This document shows, one piece after another, positions 48,138 to 61,200 of a DNA stretch of 64,000 bases (positions are counted from its first letter, which is position 1; every line of letters starts with the position of its first letter). Both the position numbers and the translations under genes were made by a program. The notes below the pieces were generated by a model. That model was not told the origin of the DNA and searched no databases. It was given only the letters and a program-made list of their open reading frames with translations. The DNA is taken from positions 434,001-498,000 of the forward strand of contig JAJTUP010000009.1 in assembly GCA_021399435.1 (NCBI GenBank), given 5' to 3'. This stretch comes from Diaporthe sp. PMI_573 (Eukaryota > Ascomycota > Sordariomycetes > Diaporthales > Diaporthaceae).

Positions 48138-50516
48138 CTACTGCACTTGGCTGACGATCTCACTCGCGCGCGCCAGCGACTCCACCATCTGCTGGCACTC
48201 CTTCCGCCGCCTGATCGTGTAGTCGCTCTCCTTGAGGAGGTCGTCTAGTTCTGCTGCCCGGTACATGTTCTCGAGGAGCTCGCGCTGCATCTCATCCTTG
48301 GTGAACCTATGGGTGGGTGTTAGCATTCCGAACTTTTGGGTCTTCTTTTCTTCTTGGGGGATACATACGCTACGAGGTTGAGCATGATAGCCTTGGGGAC
48401 CATGTCGATCATGGTCCTCTTGACAATGTTGTAGTACGAGGAGATGAGCAGCTTGATGACCTCGACCTCGATGTTCTCGCGCTCGCTCAGGGTGCCCGAG
48501 GCCTTGAGCGTCGGTGGTGGGGCCTCCATGGCCGCGGCCTTCTTCTTGTTCTTGGCCGCGAAGAAGCTGCCAAAGAACCCGCTGTTGCCGTCGCCGCCCA
48601 GGTTGGACTCGGCCAGGGTCGGGCTGGCGGCCCGGACCGGGGTGTTCGACAGGGCCTTGCCGGTCTTGGGGTCCACCTGCACGGGCTTGGGGTTGTGGCG
48701 CTCGTTCACGATGGCCATGGCGCGGTGGCCGTTGAGGAAGTCTGGGTGCCCAGTGTTGACGTAGATAGACTCCATGGACACGAGGTCCTTGACCAGCTTG
48801 TTGGTTGGCTCCATGGCCGTCTTGAAGAACCCGATAACAACATTGTGCATCTTCTCCTTGAGTGATGGGTACCGGCGGTAGAGCGACTTGCTGAGCAGCT
48901 GCGTGAGGATGCGGACCAGCTCGTCGTAGACCAGCGACACGCACTTCAGGCTGGGCTCCTCCAGGCGCTTGATCTGCTGCTTCACAATGAGCTCAAAGGC
49001 GGTGGTGCCGACAAACAGGGCAGGAGACGATCCGGACGAGTTGTAGAGGATCGTCCGGATGTCGACGTCCTTGACCATGTCAAAGGGGTCCACCGCCTTG
49101 ACGCCGTTCGCGTACAGCTCGTGGAAGACGAAGCTAATTCTCGCACCGCCGGACAGCTCCGTGCTGGAGAGCTCGGTGTTGTTTCCGTCCAGCACCGTCC
49201 GCCACTCGTTTGTGAACTCGGTGATGATGTTCAGCACGATGTTGGCGCTGTTGCCCAGCATCGAAGGCCCGAGGGTCTCCAGCTCGGACGTGTACTTCTG
49301 CAGGGAGCTCGAGATCCTGGCCTTGATGTCTGGCAGCGTCTGCTTGATGTGCATCATCAGGATCAGGTTCAGCTTCCGCGCAAGGTATGGTGTGCCGCAG
49401 TAAGAACTCTTATTACGATAGGCCTTGTGGTTCTCGAAGAATGCCCGCTCGGCCTCGAGGGCGGCCTGGATGGGCTTTTTGTTGTCGATATCCCTCTGGC
49501 CACGGTTCACAACCGGCACGTATCCCATGCGCAGCGGGATGATGCGCCCTGCCAGGATGTCGACCACGTCTGTACCCTCGTCCATCAGATCGACCTTGGT
49601 CAAGACACCGATCGTCCTCTGGCCCTCGGGGTCGACCTCACGTGCCAGCTTCAAGCCATCCGAGTTGGCCAGATCGATATTTGCTGCCGTGACGGCCAGG
49701 ATGATGGCGTTCGACTTGGCAATGTACTTGACAATCATGTCGCGGATTTGCCTCTCGATGTCGCGGGGTTGGTCACCGACAGGTACTCGGGTGAGACCGG
49801 GCAGATCGACGAGGGTCAAGGTCAGGACGTTGGGGGAGTAGATGCGCAGGTTGATTGGGGCGGGCGAGATGCCGGCGTTGCGGCCGACCTTTGCCTCAGT
49901 CTCCTTGCTGATCTCATCCCGTATCTTGTTAAAATCGTAGAACTTCTGCCCTGGTATGTGCAGGAACTCGCCCCACTCGTCAACGTTCGCGGCCTTGTCG
50001 GTGGTCCCCTCGACGCCTTCACTCTCGCCGTTGGTCTGGGAAGTAGCAGGACGGTTGATGAGTTGCAGAACGAGTGGTCGACGTGTCACGATTCCTGAAC
50101 CTCGAGGCAGGCTGCGCGAGAAAGGGTCAGCTGCGTCTTTCAGGGCATCTCGTGCCTTAACGGTATATGATATAGTAGTCCGACTTACAAGTCTCTGCCC
50201 ACGATATTTTCCAGCACGGAACTCTTTCCGCTGGACTGACTGCCGACGACGACTATTTGAGGGAGGTCGATGGGGTTGTTGACGCCGACGGTTGTGAAAA
50301 CATCCTGGAGCTTGTTGACGAGTCTGGAGCTGGTTGTCAGCGTCTCTTTTCCTATCTCTGGCTGAGAAAGCTTTGCCGCTGGGTGACCCGGACTGAGGCC
50401 CCTCCGGAAAGGAGGCGCGGTGATAATCACGATGGTGGGGGTAGTAGCGGTGATGGCACGTACGTGATAAGCGCAGGGTCAGAGATACCGCCCGGCTGGG
50501 CGAAGTTGCCAGACAT
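48138..50516 (-). CDS. VPS1: Dynamin-like GTPase VPS1
   Basis: Four exons (50516-50464, 50323-50189, 50111-48369, 48306-48138) give 699 aa, the usual length. VPS1 is a dynamin-related GTPase for vacuolar protein sorting, endosomal fission and peroxisome division. The P-loop GSQSSGKS is at 45-52, G2/switch [12 protein letters not shown] follows the second splice, then [14 protein letters not shown] and [11 protein letters not shown]. There is no PH domain or Pro-rich tail, as expected for VPS1. The GED ends [11 protein letters not shown]. Acceptor CTCCAG at intron 1 is preferred because it restores [11 protein letters not shown]. The antisense strand has a long open frame caused by codon bias, not a gene. 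Confidence 0.97.
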
Positions 50517-52114
50517 ATTGGGTGGTTTGGTGGGTGTTCGCGATGTCGAGTCGGCAGCGGTGGTGGGATGCCAGAGTCGGACAGGTTGTGTGTGTTGTGG
50601 TCGTTGGGCTGGGCTGAGTTTCGCGAGGACGGTTGGGTATCGTCAAAGGGGCGGTGGGAGTCGCAAGGGAGGAGGGGCCTTCTTCTCCGTTGCAGATCTT
50701 CCTGTCTACTATCAAGAGCTGTGAGGGATTTCAGAAAGGTACGAATCGGCAATAGAGCAATAGACGAGCCCGTCGCAGAGGGGATCGCATCAAGGAGGGA
50801 AGTTTTTTGCCGATGGAGGAAGCTGGTCTTGATTTCCAGGGTGCAGCACAAGCAGGCCGGCAGTCAGTCACAAGGCGATCTATGTTGACGTACTAGGGTG
50901 CTGTACGTACGTATACGTATTGGGCCTGCCCACCACTCCCAGCTGCTTTGCTGGCTTTCCGAGCCAACCTTGCAGGGTTAGCGTGGGTTGTGAGGAAGAG
51001 ACAAGCCACCCTAACAGCCTGAGCGGGCCCACTGGGGGCCACAATTGGGGGGGCAGTCGGCGGGCAGGTGCTGTGGCTGAAGCTGAACGAGGCCGCCCTC
51101 CAAAAGGGAAATGGGACGCGAGGTCAGCCAGCAGCAGGCACATGCTTCCGTTGTCTGCCAGGGGTAAAGCGGCCAAGGCCGTCTCGGGTCAGATGGACGA
51201 ATATTCCGCCCTGGTTCATCTCAAGTAAATGTTTTGTTGGTCTCGGGCTAGTCTACGCAATAGTCCACTCCAGTTCAGTCTGCCTCGACGGCGTGCGGCA
51301 CATATTGCGTCCTCTTCCTCGACACGTGCCTGAATCGCAGTTGCGTCTGTCAGTCATTCTCACCAGCGGTTGGAGTAGATCATGTACATCATTACAATAG
51401 TATTGTTCGATGCAGGCTGATTCTATGGATTGGGGATTCGCCAGTGAAAGAGCTGGCAACGGTGCGATATATCTATACTTCACCACTTCACAATCGCGCT
51501 CTTCACCATCCTGGATCATGCAGGCGTTGGGACGATAAGCCCCGATGGGTATAGAAGCCCCTTTCATCCACGGTCGGCTTCCTCCATTCCTATCGCAACG
51601 AAACCTCTCGCTTCTCCACGCAGCCTCTGTGATCCGAGACTCCGCGGGTATCCTTCCCAAAACACCCAGTTGTACTCCGCTTTCGCCAACGTCTTCCACT
51701 TAGACAAGCCGACGGCTTTCTGTTTCTTTCGAAGACGGCGCCAATGATGACTATCCAGGGAGCAGGGGCTCTTATTCTCCTGTGGCCTCTCAAATTCCTG
51801 TGCGGTCCTGATTAATCCCCGCTGCGTCCCTCCTAAACGCCGCGGTCGGAAAGCGGTTCCCGATAAAGATGAACTCCTAAAGTAATGTGATTAGACACTT
51901 GTATGTACAAGGTCAATGACCAATGCAATCAGCGCCTGCCTACACCTGCGCGCCTCTATGCCACCTCAGGATTTGGCCGAAAGTATCGGAGACCAGGCTG
52001 TGGGCTGGATCCAATCCACATGCCATCCTCAAACATGGAGCAGTACCATTCGTCGGCCAAGTAAAGAACTGGACATCCCCTGGGCGGGCTGGAGTAGATA
52101 GGCAAGCCAAAATC
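50517..52114. other. VPS1 promoter and GID7 3' region
   Basis: A 1.6-kb spacer with only short, unrecognised frames. ACGTACGTATACGTAT lies near 50905. No gene is seen. Confidence 0.45.
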
Positions 52115-54529
52115 CTATTTCTGACGATAGCTGCCCTCTACGTCGCCCACGTGCTCCCGCTCGGCCTGGTTCTCGGTCTGTTGAAGTAGTCGGGCTTTGT
52201 TCGACCATCTGGCAAGTGTCAGAAGCTACACATATATATCCGCCATGGGCCAAAGGACTTACAGTCTGACTGCACCGTCGTCACCACAGGATGCCAGGAG
52301 GCACGGATCAGTAGGGCTCCAGGCCACCGCATTACACCTGGGTCGGTGACCGTCTAGCTTTGCGACCGAGTGTCCGCTGTTCTTGTGCCAGATGAACACG
52401 GATCCATCTGTCATGTGCCTGTCAGCCAGGAGGGGCGCTCAAGATGGAGCCAACACGGCCTTACCTTCAGAGCCACTAACGACGAAATTCTCGTTCGCCC
52501 CGCCAAAGTCGCTTCTGATGAGATATTCGCCACCGCTATGGCCTTTGTACTTCTGCACGAACGTCCTGCTGGCGATATCAAACACCCCGGCCTCACCGTC
52601 CTGCTTGTTGACCAGAAGATACTTGGAGTCCTTGGTGATGCTTACAGACGTGGGCCTGCTAGGCAGCTCCATGTCGTATTTCAGGCTCTTGGTTTGGAAG
52701 TCGTAGACGTGGATGTGGTCCTCGTCGTCCATGGCCACCAGCCAGCGGCCGTCGGCCGACAGTGCCAGGTCCTCTGTGCGGTTCTTTTTGCTCCATGTAT
52801 AGAGCTTTTCGCCCCTGAGGTTCCACGTGCACAAGGATCGCTCTCTGTCGAACGCACCAAGGACGAAAGAGCGGCCGTCAGGAGCCCACACGCAGCTGCT
52901 GATTGGTTCTGAGAAATGCTCGAGGCGCTGCAGCTCCTCTCCGGTCTAAACGAACATGTCAGCAACAATGCCGCCGGGGAGCTCGTCTGGACCCACTTAC
53001 AGTCATGTCCCAGATCCGGGCATAGCCATCCCGTCCGCAGGTCACAAGCCTGGTATCGTCCGGACTCCACGCAATGTTGCCGACTCCTAACTTAAGGTCG
53101 GTCAAGCTGAAGGCCAGGCGAAGTGTTCTCATGTCCCAGATGAAGACCATGTCGGTTGAGCCGCAACCTGCCAGGAACTTCCCATTGTGGGAAAAGCGTA
53201 CTTGCCAGATCTCCCCATTTACCATGCTCGATTCCATAAACTCAATGAGAGGCTCGGTGGGAAACCGACTGCGGTCGCAGGTATGATCCGAGTAAAGAGA
53301 TGGCGAGGACGAGCTCGTGTGCCATATACAGCTTTCGGCTTGTTGGTTTTTAAATTGCTGCAACAGCACTGCCAGCCGGTGTTCCGGTAACATGACTGAT
53401 GGTGAAATGCACCCTGTGAAAGGCGCGTCAGCTGGGAGTCCCGTGATAAGTGAGAGCGCGGGTAAGGGGTCTGGCTCATACTGGATAGTTGGGACAGCAG
53501 GTTGCTCCTGGATTCACCATGCGCTCCGTCCCATGCCGCCTTGGCCTTGACGTCGTCTGGTGTTCTGCACATGATGAGAGGGGAAAGCGATTCAGCACCG
53601 TTGCGATTTAGGGGCGTCAGCTCATTACGAAGTACCGTCAGGGCGGGCCTGTAGTCTCCTTGCTCGAGGAGCTCCAGAAACTTTTGTTGGCGTATGCGGA
53701 ACCTCATGTCGTCGCGGTCGACCCCCTCTGCTAATACAAGACCGTTCCCGGCCCGGCTCGCACCCTCGCCAGCAGTGGCCGCCCCAAACAGCAGTTGCTC
53801 TGCCTCGGTCCACTTCCCGCTCAGCACCGAGGCCCTGAAGGCCGCGACCGTAGGGCTCTCCAGCTCGTACCCGCTCTCCCTGCTGAGATTCTCGGCAGCC
53901 GAATGGTAGCCCATCTCGGAGAGGGCCTGGATCATGAGGCGCGTGACCTCCTCCCGGTCATGGCCTATGAAGTCGCGTGGAGGGGGGTCCCGGGCCGCGG
54001 CCTTCCCATTTTGCACCGAAGAACCATTTACCGACGAACTAGCAGCCTTGTGTGTTCCATTAGTCGAGGGCACAGGGAAGGATCGTTGTGGTGCCCGAGG
54101 TTCGGTGGTGACCGCCCTGGTTGTCCCGTTTGAACTTGCCTCTCCACCGCCGTCGGCTGACATGCTGCCTGCGCGCGCGCGCTTGGACGCCCGCGAGTCG
54201 GTGGTGGTGTTGTTCGTGGCGGAGGAGCTCGTGGCCCCTTCAGGGAGCTGGGGGGAGCCGTCGTCGGCGTCGGCCCGTCGTCTCCGGCCGAGCACCTGGC
54301 GGGCGGCGGGGTCGGTGGTCGAGGCACGAGCTCCGTGTCTCGTCGGGTCTGGGCTGGAGGCGTTCACGGCTGGGTCGGTGGTCTGGTGCTGGGAGGCCGC
54401 AGCTCGGGTCGAGGATGGGGCAGAGAGGTCAGTGCTGGGAGAAGATGGAGGGCGTGGCGTGGTGGATGGGTGGCCGGAGCTGGATGGGGTTGATATGGGG
54501 GCGGGTGAACGAGGGCTTCGTTCCGCCAC
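52115..54529 (-). CDS. GID7: GID complex subunit 7 (WDR26-like, LisH-CTLH-WD40)
   Basis: Five exons (exon 1 to 53482, then 53395-53001, 52945-52465, 52407-52263, 52208-52115). From the in-frame GTG at 54529 this is 720 codons. The first ATG in the frame is at 54163; coding-like sequence runs upstream to about 54590, so the true start is probably on an unseen 5' exon. GID7 is a subunit of the GID/CTLH ubiquitin ligase that degrades gluconeogenic enzymes. A disordered Ser/Pro N-terminus with KRARAG precedes LisH (REEVTRLMIQALSEMGYHSA), CTLH (FRIRQQKFLELLEQGDYRPA) and WD repeats (IWQVRFSHNGKFLAGCGSTD, GNIAWSPDDTRLVTCGRDGY). All four introns are 54-86 nt. Confidence 0.92.
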
Positions 54530-54589
54530 GGCGTCTTCTGCGGGAGTCTCTATCTCCCGCTGCGTACGTCCGCTGACGGGGCGGAAACG

Positions 54590-56448
54590 AAGGGATTAGA
54601 TGATGGGTATCGGGGCCCGGGGCAGGTGGTGGATGTTCGTTCAGGTGAGCGTTGGTTGGGTGCTGGCTGCTCGACGGTCTCTGGAGCTTTTCTTCAGTCC
54701 GTCCGTCCGTCCGTTCGTCTGCCTGTCTGTGGATGAGTGTCTGGGGAAGTCGTCCTGGAAGAGATCGTCCTAGATGTGTGTCTGTATGGTTTGTGGTGTA
54801 TGTGGAGTCTACGGGAAGGGTCAGGAGGGCCTGGATGACGGCATCCGCAGGGCGTGGGTCATCCGGACATGCGGCAGGCTGCTAGCAGAGGGTGCTTATC
54901 ATGCTGATGCTTGCTGCTGCTGCTGCTGCTGCTGCTGTTTCTGCTGATCGTCTAGCTGGCCTGCCTGGCCTGACTTGCTTCCTCTTATTTGACAGCGTAA
55001 GAAAAGGGACAAGAGATGCTGGTGGTGGTGGTGTGTTGTCGTCCAACCACAGTAGCAGTGCCAGCTGTGGGAGAGATGGCCTGGTTGAGGGGGACCCGAC
55101 ACATGTGGTCAAAGAAGCAACCTCGAGAAGGTGGGATACACACCCGCGCAGCCACTGGCAAGCACCTTCTGGACAGGGATTCGTTGGGCTTGGAGAACCT
55201 TGGGGGTTGGCGCCCTGGTTTGCTGGGGAGGGCGAGTGTGGTGGGGAAAGCCACCTCCTACCCAAAAGCCCGTCCTTCTTGGTCGATAACGTGCATCTGC
55301 TCACAACGTACGTGCTAGCAATAACGTTAAAATAGTTCAGGATGTGACTGCAAACGTTGACTGCTCATTTATCATCCACCACAGAATGCAGGACCGAGAC
55401 CTCGCCCCAAAAAGATCCCGAAGCGCCTTCCTGAAGTAGGGCTTGTGTGTGTGACTCCGGGAGGATCTCACCCATCTCGACAAATCCTCCCCCACCGCCT
55501 GGCCTCTACTCAGTACTGTCTTTGCTGCCTCTAGCATTCGATTGCGTCACATGAGCAGCACCCGAGAGGCGAGCTAGCTAAAAGATCGTCTCTGATGATG
55601 GGACGACGGATCATATCTCGCCAGGGGCCGCGAAGATAACTAAGATAATGTGTGTTGTGCTGCGCCAACAGCGGCTGAGGAGGGGTAACACGCCTGCTTT
55701 GCTGCTCAATTTCTGGTTTGCCGGTACGAGGCGTTCCTGTTGTGTTCCAATTCCAACAGACGCATAATTTGGATCGGTTGAGATGACCGAGTTGCAGAGC
55801 CGAGAGCGTATTTACACCAACACCTGCTGTATGAGGGACATGAGTGTGCAGCCATCTACAGCTCTCACCCACTATGCATTTCTTTACTTCTTTTCAGTTA
55901 CCATACCGTCTGCGTCTCCAAATGTTTCAACACCCTCGACCCCGACGCTGGCGATGGGCCCGGCAGCGCTAGAGTTACAGCCAGCCGGCGTCCGCCAGGC
56001 GATTGGATCGACCCTCAGCTGGGCAGCATGAAAGCCTGCCTGCTGCCTGTCTCATCCCTCTGTGGCGCACCTGCGATGCTGGACGCATGATTCGCCTTCT
56101 CGGCTGTCGCGTAGCACCCGTAAGGTAGGTTGGGCTGGGAAAAGGTTGGGACCCCCTCTCTCAAGCCCGTCCTCACCCTCGGACTTCGAGGCTTAAGAAC
56201 CCGGTGATAGGGGCCAGCGCACCTGAGACAACAGCAGCCGGGCATGCATTGGGTCTTGTTGGTTGTCAGCCAGCCTTGCTTTTTGACCATCTTCTCAGGA
56301 AGCATGTAATGTCATGTCATTTCTATCATTTGACTAGTTATTCCTTCCATTATTCTAGTGACTAATTGATGAGGACTCTCCATCTCTCCTTCATTGTGTA
56401 ATACATTCACCTGCGGCTTACACCTTGGCCCGGCGGGGAGCGGAACCC
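54590..56448. other. Divergent spacer between GID7 and the kinase gene
   Basis: Should contain both promoters and possibly unseen 5' exons of each gene. A CTG microsatellite lies at 54912-54937. An open stretch at about 55921-56090 has no family resemblance. Confidence 0.4.
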
Positions 56449-58275
56449 ATGTTATCCGAGGGTTTTGCCCAAGCGCCTGAGCGCAACCCTCACCTCTACG
56501 GACCGAGGGCGAGACAGAACAGGGCGAAATGCTCACAGCTGGCCGCCGATTTCTTCAGGGACAGCGTCAAGCGGGCTCGCGAGCGGAACTTACGGTCAGT
56601 GTCGATAAGTCCCAGTCGCGTTGTTGAACCGAGGCGCTGAAGCTCCCGCAGACAGAATGAGCTGGAGCAATGCTTGAGGGACCCAAGATGCAGCCAGGAG
56701 ACCTCGTGGATCAACGCAGGGAGGCAGGAGGCCAAGTATCTACGATTTCTCAGGACCCGCAACAAGGCCGACGACTATGAGAACATCAAGCTCATCGGCA
56801 AGGGCGCCTTCGGCGAGGTCAAGCTGGTCCGCAAGAAGACGGACGGCAAGATCTATGCTCTCAAGTCCCTGGTCAAGACGGAGATGGTTGCTGGAGACCA
56901 GGTCGCCCGGGTGCGAGCCGAAAGGGACATACTCGCAGAGTCCGACAGCCCATGGGTCGTCAAGCTATACACGACCTTCCAGGACACCAAGTTTCTGTAC
57001 ATGTTGATGGAGTTTCTCCAAGGAGGGGACCTGATGACCATGTTGATAAAGTACGACATATTCAGCGAGGATATCACACGATTTTACGTCGCTGAGATGA
57101 TCATGGCTATCGAGGCCGTCCACAAACTCGAGTTCATACACAGGTTCGTATACCAGCTACCAGGGTATTTCACCAGCTAATGCTAGAGACAGAGATATCA
57201 AGCCAGACAACATCCTGCTGGATCGAGGCGGCCACGTCAAGCTCACAGATTTCGGCCTCTCCACCGGCTTCCGGAAGCTACATGATAACAACTACTACCA
57301 CCAGCTCCTCAATGGCGGCGCGGATGGACCATCACGCAACTCACAGAACTTCAATCGATACTCCGTGAACATCGACCAGATCAGCCTGACCGTGAGCAAC
57401 CGCGCACAAATAAACGAGTGGCGAAAGTCTCGCCGGCTGATGGCTTACTCTGCTGTTGGCACGCCGGACTGTAAGATTCGCTCGAAATTCTCACGCCAGG
57501 CCCCCGGTGACAAGGTGTTGACTTTCCACAGACATAGCACCTGAGATCCTGACGGGAAATGGGTACTCGTTCGACTGTGACTGGGTACGCGAATATCTCC
57601 TCTTTCTCCGCCTCAGCTCTAAGTCTAACTGGCCTGAACACAGTGGTCGCTCGGCACAATCATGTTCGAGTGCCTCGTCGGCTGGCCCCCGTTTTGCGCG
57701 GAGGACCGGCGGGACGTCTATCGGAAGATAGTCAATTGGCAACACTGCCTCTATTTCCCGGACGACGTTCGGGTAGGCCACTACGCCGAGCACCTGATTC
57801 GGAGGTACGTTTCTCGTGCGCTTGTATAGGGACAAGTACTCCGTATCTCTGCGACCTCCCTTCACTTCCAACCCCTGACCCCCTTTGGAAGAGGGAAACG
57901 AAGAATGAAGAGAGAAAAAGAAGCATTTTGCCCGAGTTCATCCATCCTCATCTAACCCAACCACACAGCCTAGTCTGCAACAGCGAGAACCGCAGCGGCC
58001 GCAGCGGCGCCCACGAGCTCAAGGGCCACCCCTTCTTCGCCGGGGTGGACTTTGACAACCTCCGCCGCTTCCGCGCCCCCTTCGAGCCGCGCCTGTCGTC
58101 CGAGATCGACACGGCCTACTTCCCCACCGAAGACCTCGAGCAGCAGGCCGCCAACGCCATGCAGATCGACGGCGGGCTCGAGGCGGCCGCCGTTCCCGAG
58201 CAGCAGGAGACGCCCGAGATGACGCTGCCTTTTATCGGGTATACCTTTAAGCGATTTGAGAACAACTTTCGTTAG
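56449..58275 (+). CDS. COT1: COT1/NDR-type AGC protein kinase, short N-terminus
   Basis: Six exons (56449-56594, 56652-57143, 57193-57470, 57532-57584, 57644-57804, 57969-58275) give 478 aa. NDR kinases act with MOB2 in polar growth and septation. The MOB-binding region has [20 protein letters not shown]. The catalytic core has [31 protein letters not shown], the NDR insert and [14 protein letters not shown]. The hydrophobic motif [13 protein letters not shown] ends the protein. The long Gln-rich N-terminus known from COT1 is missing; ATG 56449 is the first Met, and the frame is open only to 56362. Canonical NRLGRGGAHE reads [10 protein letters not shown]. Intron 2 is only 49 nt with donor GTTCGT. 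It could be COT1 with an unseen 5' exon or a diverged paralogue. Confidence 0.88.
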
Positions 58276-61200
58276 GGGTGTGTGTCCGAGGGGGTTGTCG
58301 GAGTTACTGGGCTTGCATGTGGGTTGTGGTCTGGTGAAGCGCTGGCAAACCTGCTGGCACTCCTCGAGACTCGGATGTGGAATGTAGGCAGGCTGGAACA
58401 GTCCCTCCTGTACATCATCTCTCTTCATTATTCTGCTCCCTGGTTTATGGCTGTCCTACCGGGTGGCCAAAATCACTTGAGCTTGCACGTTTCAGCACAG
58501 CGCCCCCCGTGAATGATTGGGCTGGGACAAGATCTACTTTCCCCCCCCCCCTCTCTTTCTTTTCTCAACGTTAATATATTTACCAAAAGGGTACGAGAAG
58601 CAAATTTTACTGCATATGACTCAGTCCAATCTCCACAGATGTATCAAAACCTGTTTCCGCCTTTTAGTTATCAGACACCTGGGAAAGCTTACCGTTGACT
58701 GACAACATACTTCGTCATCCCAAACTGAGCCGAAGGGACTTGGTATGGGCAGCTTAGATCAAGCTCACGATAATGGCAACCGTCGTATAAGGTCTTGAGA
58801 ACTCACCAGTCCTTCATTGGAAAAGATGATCCAAGGCATCTCCTCGGGAAAGATATGTACACAGCATTCGTGGAATTCATATTGTATGACTGACCCAGAG
58901 CCATGTTCAATATTATACAATACATCTCAGCACAGAGCTATCTTTTAGACATTCGCCCTCGTTTTTGCCACACAGTTGCCAGATTCCAGCTGAAATAGGA
59001 GTCCAACATTGCGACCGGAATGAGTACTTCAGATCACACAGTCACGAAAGCCCAGCTCCACCACTTGGGCAGATAGGACACTCCCGCCGACACAAGCCTT
59101 TAACATCGACATCAACCTCGCGAAGGGCTCTGCCCTTCCCGAAGACCTTCCTTCGTGATGGAGACAGGGATGCAACATGCCGAGGGCAAGACCACCTCCC
59201 GCAGCATGGGCCCCTTGACATGTTCCTCGTCCCCCTGAACCCTCCCTCTCATCCTCCAAGACGGCGTGACGAAGCATGCGCAAGTGCCATTCGTCAGCGC
59301 TCAGTTCTCACTTTCCCATATGCCCACCACGCTTTGGGCATGGGGAATGTACGATGTACGATTTGCTGTGCTTTTTTTCACCTGCGCGGATTGATGGATT
59401 ATATGAGGCCGTTGTGGACGCTACTTGAAACACTTGGCGCGCGTTACGGCACCTATAACGACATGGTCACGACGCATGCCGAGCGCCTCACCTTCTCATG
59501 TTTGTGCGTTGGCGCATCTGAGTCAAGAAACATGATTGACCACGGGCTCTGGAGTAGAAGAGATTACAGGAAGCAATGGGCAAAGCCCGTGATTAGGCGT
59601 TCGGCATTCAAAACGTCCAAGTGCAAGGCCGGCATTCTTTCTTCGCACCCGGGCAGCGGATGATGCCCCCCGAGGAGGACGCTACTGCTGGGGCACCGCC
59701 GCAATCAGAATTCCCCCGAAAATGGTCAAGAGGAACATATTGAACTTCAGAGCCCGTGAGATCGCGGCCAGAATTGGGAGTTGAGCTTGTAAGCTGATCA
59801 GGAGGCATTCTGGGAGGCACCACCCATGCGCATGGGACTGGCAACTCTTCCAATCAGGCCCGTTGGAATTCTCCCCGAAAGAGCATATTTTGTACCATAT
59901 CATGGACGCCTTGCACCCATGATGCCCTCGACTTCATCACAAAAACGTAGTCTATTGAAACTGATATCACGAGTCTCGACTGAAACACGACTGGTGACTG
60001 GTGATCTGCACAGGGGCGCCGGGACTCGTTCTGGCTAGGTCCCTTTGAGGGAAAAGAGATAGCTCGCCAAAGTCTGGCCTATAACCAAAAAATGCTGTAA
60101 CCTGCCGATACCTACCTACAAAGGGCTTGAAGGTACCGGCAGACAGCATCGAACACCCCGTTCTGTTGCATAGCCGAGAGTGGTGGTCTCAATAACCCCG
60201 ACAACATATCACTTATAACACCACTGGTGTGACCCGTCAGACGACTAGGGGTTGCGACTGGCCGATTTACGAAGAATTTAAGAATCTCATTCGGGTCTGC
60301 TGAAAATGAACCCTTGCAATCGGGGAATCAGGAAAGAAAAGCTGGGGGAGATGGGAACCCAGCAGCTTCCTCTCGTCACTTGACCTCTGCCCCCCCTTGC
60401 TCGAACAAGTCTATTAACGGCAACCCAGACGTCATGTGTTGTTGGTGCCTGGCTGGGGGCGCCCCTCTCTATCCTCCTTGAGCAAAAGAAGTACTTTTCA
60501 CCTGCTGCCATTACTCGTGTCCCTACCGAGTTGAATGAGTTACTGATTAAGTGACGCTCGTCTAAGAAAGAGCCTGGCAGGTACCGTAAAGTGCTGCCTG
60601 GAACCCGAAGGGCTCGAGCGCCCGGAGCGTCTCTTCAAAGTGGGCCCTGGACAGCGGCCGAAGTGGTAGTGATCGAGGGTCCGATCTGTAGTGAGGAATG
60701 CGTCACTCGAGCAGGGTGGTGGTGATCTCGTCTCAGCTTGCCTGCAAGCAGGCACGCACGCAGACTCGCGGTTGTGATCGTCGTGAGGAGGTCGCATTAG
60801 ACCTGATGATGTGCACGGAAGGAGATGAGGGCACGGCCAGTTCCGCTTATACACAGTACAGCCGGCCGGGAAAGCTTCAAGACCCCAACATCGTGAGCAT
60901 CCTTACCTCGAACCCGTCGGATGTCAACTGAGCCGATTGCAGAATGGACATAATGGGACCCGTTGGTGTGGATCATGTCATTTAACATTACCAACGAGCC
61001 GGATTGCCTCACCCTGTCGATCGCGGTCCTTTTGTAGCTTCCCTTGCGGAGCGGGTCCTTGGTTGCCGTGCGTTTCCCAGAGACTCGGTATCAGTCGTTG
61101 GACAGAGGTGCCCAGGGCCGAGCGCAATCCTACACGCTAGAGCCACCATGGAATAAAACTGGGGGGTTTCATGGAGGCGAGAGGACAGTGCAGAGTGGGT

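Noticed and set aside
49121..50098. 325-aa frame antisense to VPS1
   Set aside because: A shadow of VPS1 third-position bias; composition is Leu/Val/Asp-rich without motif.
58965..59663. 232-aa open frame
   Set aside because: It begins with TTG, lacks motifs and has no plausible splice partners.
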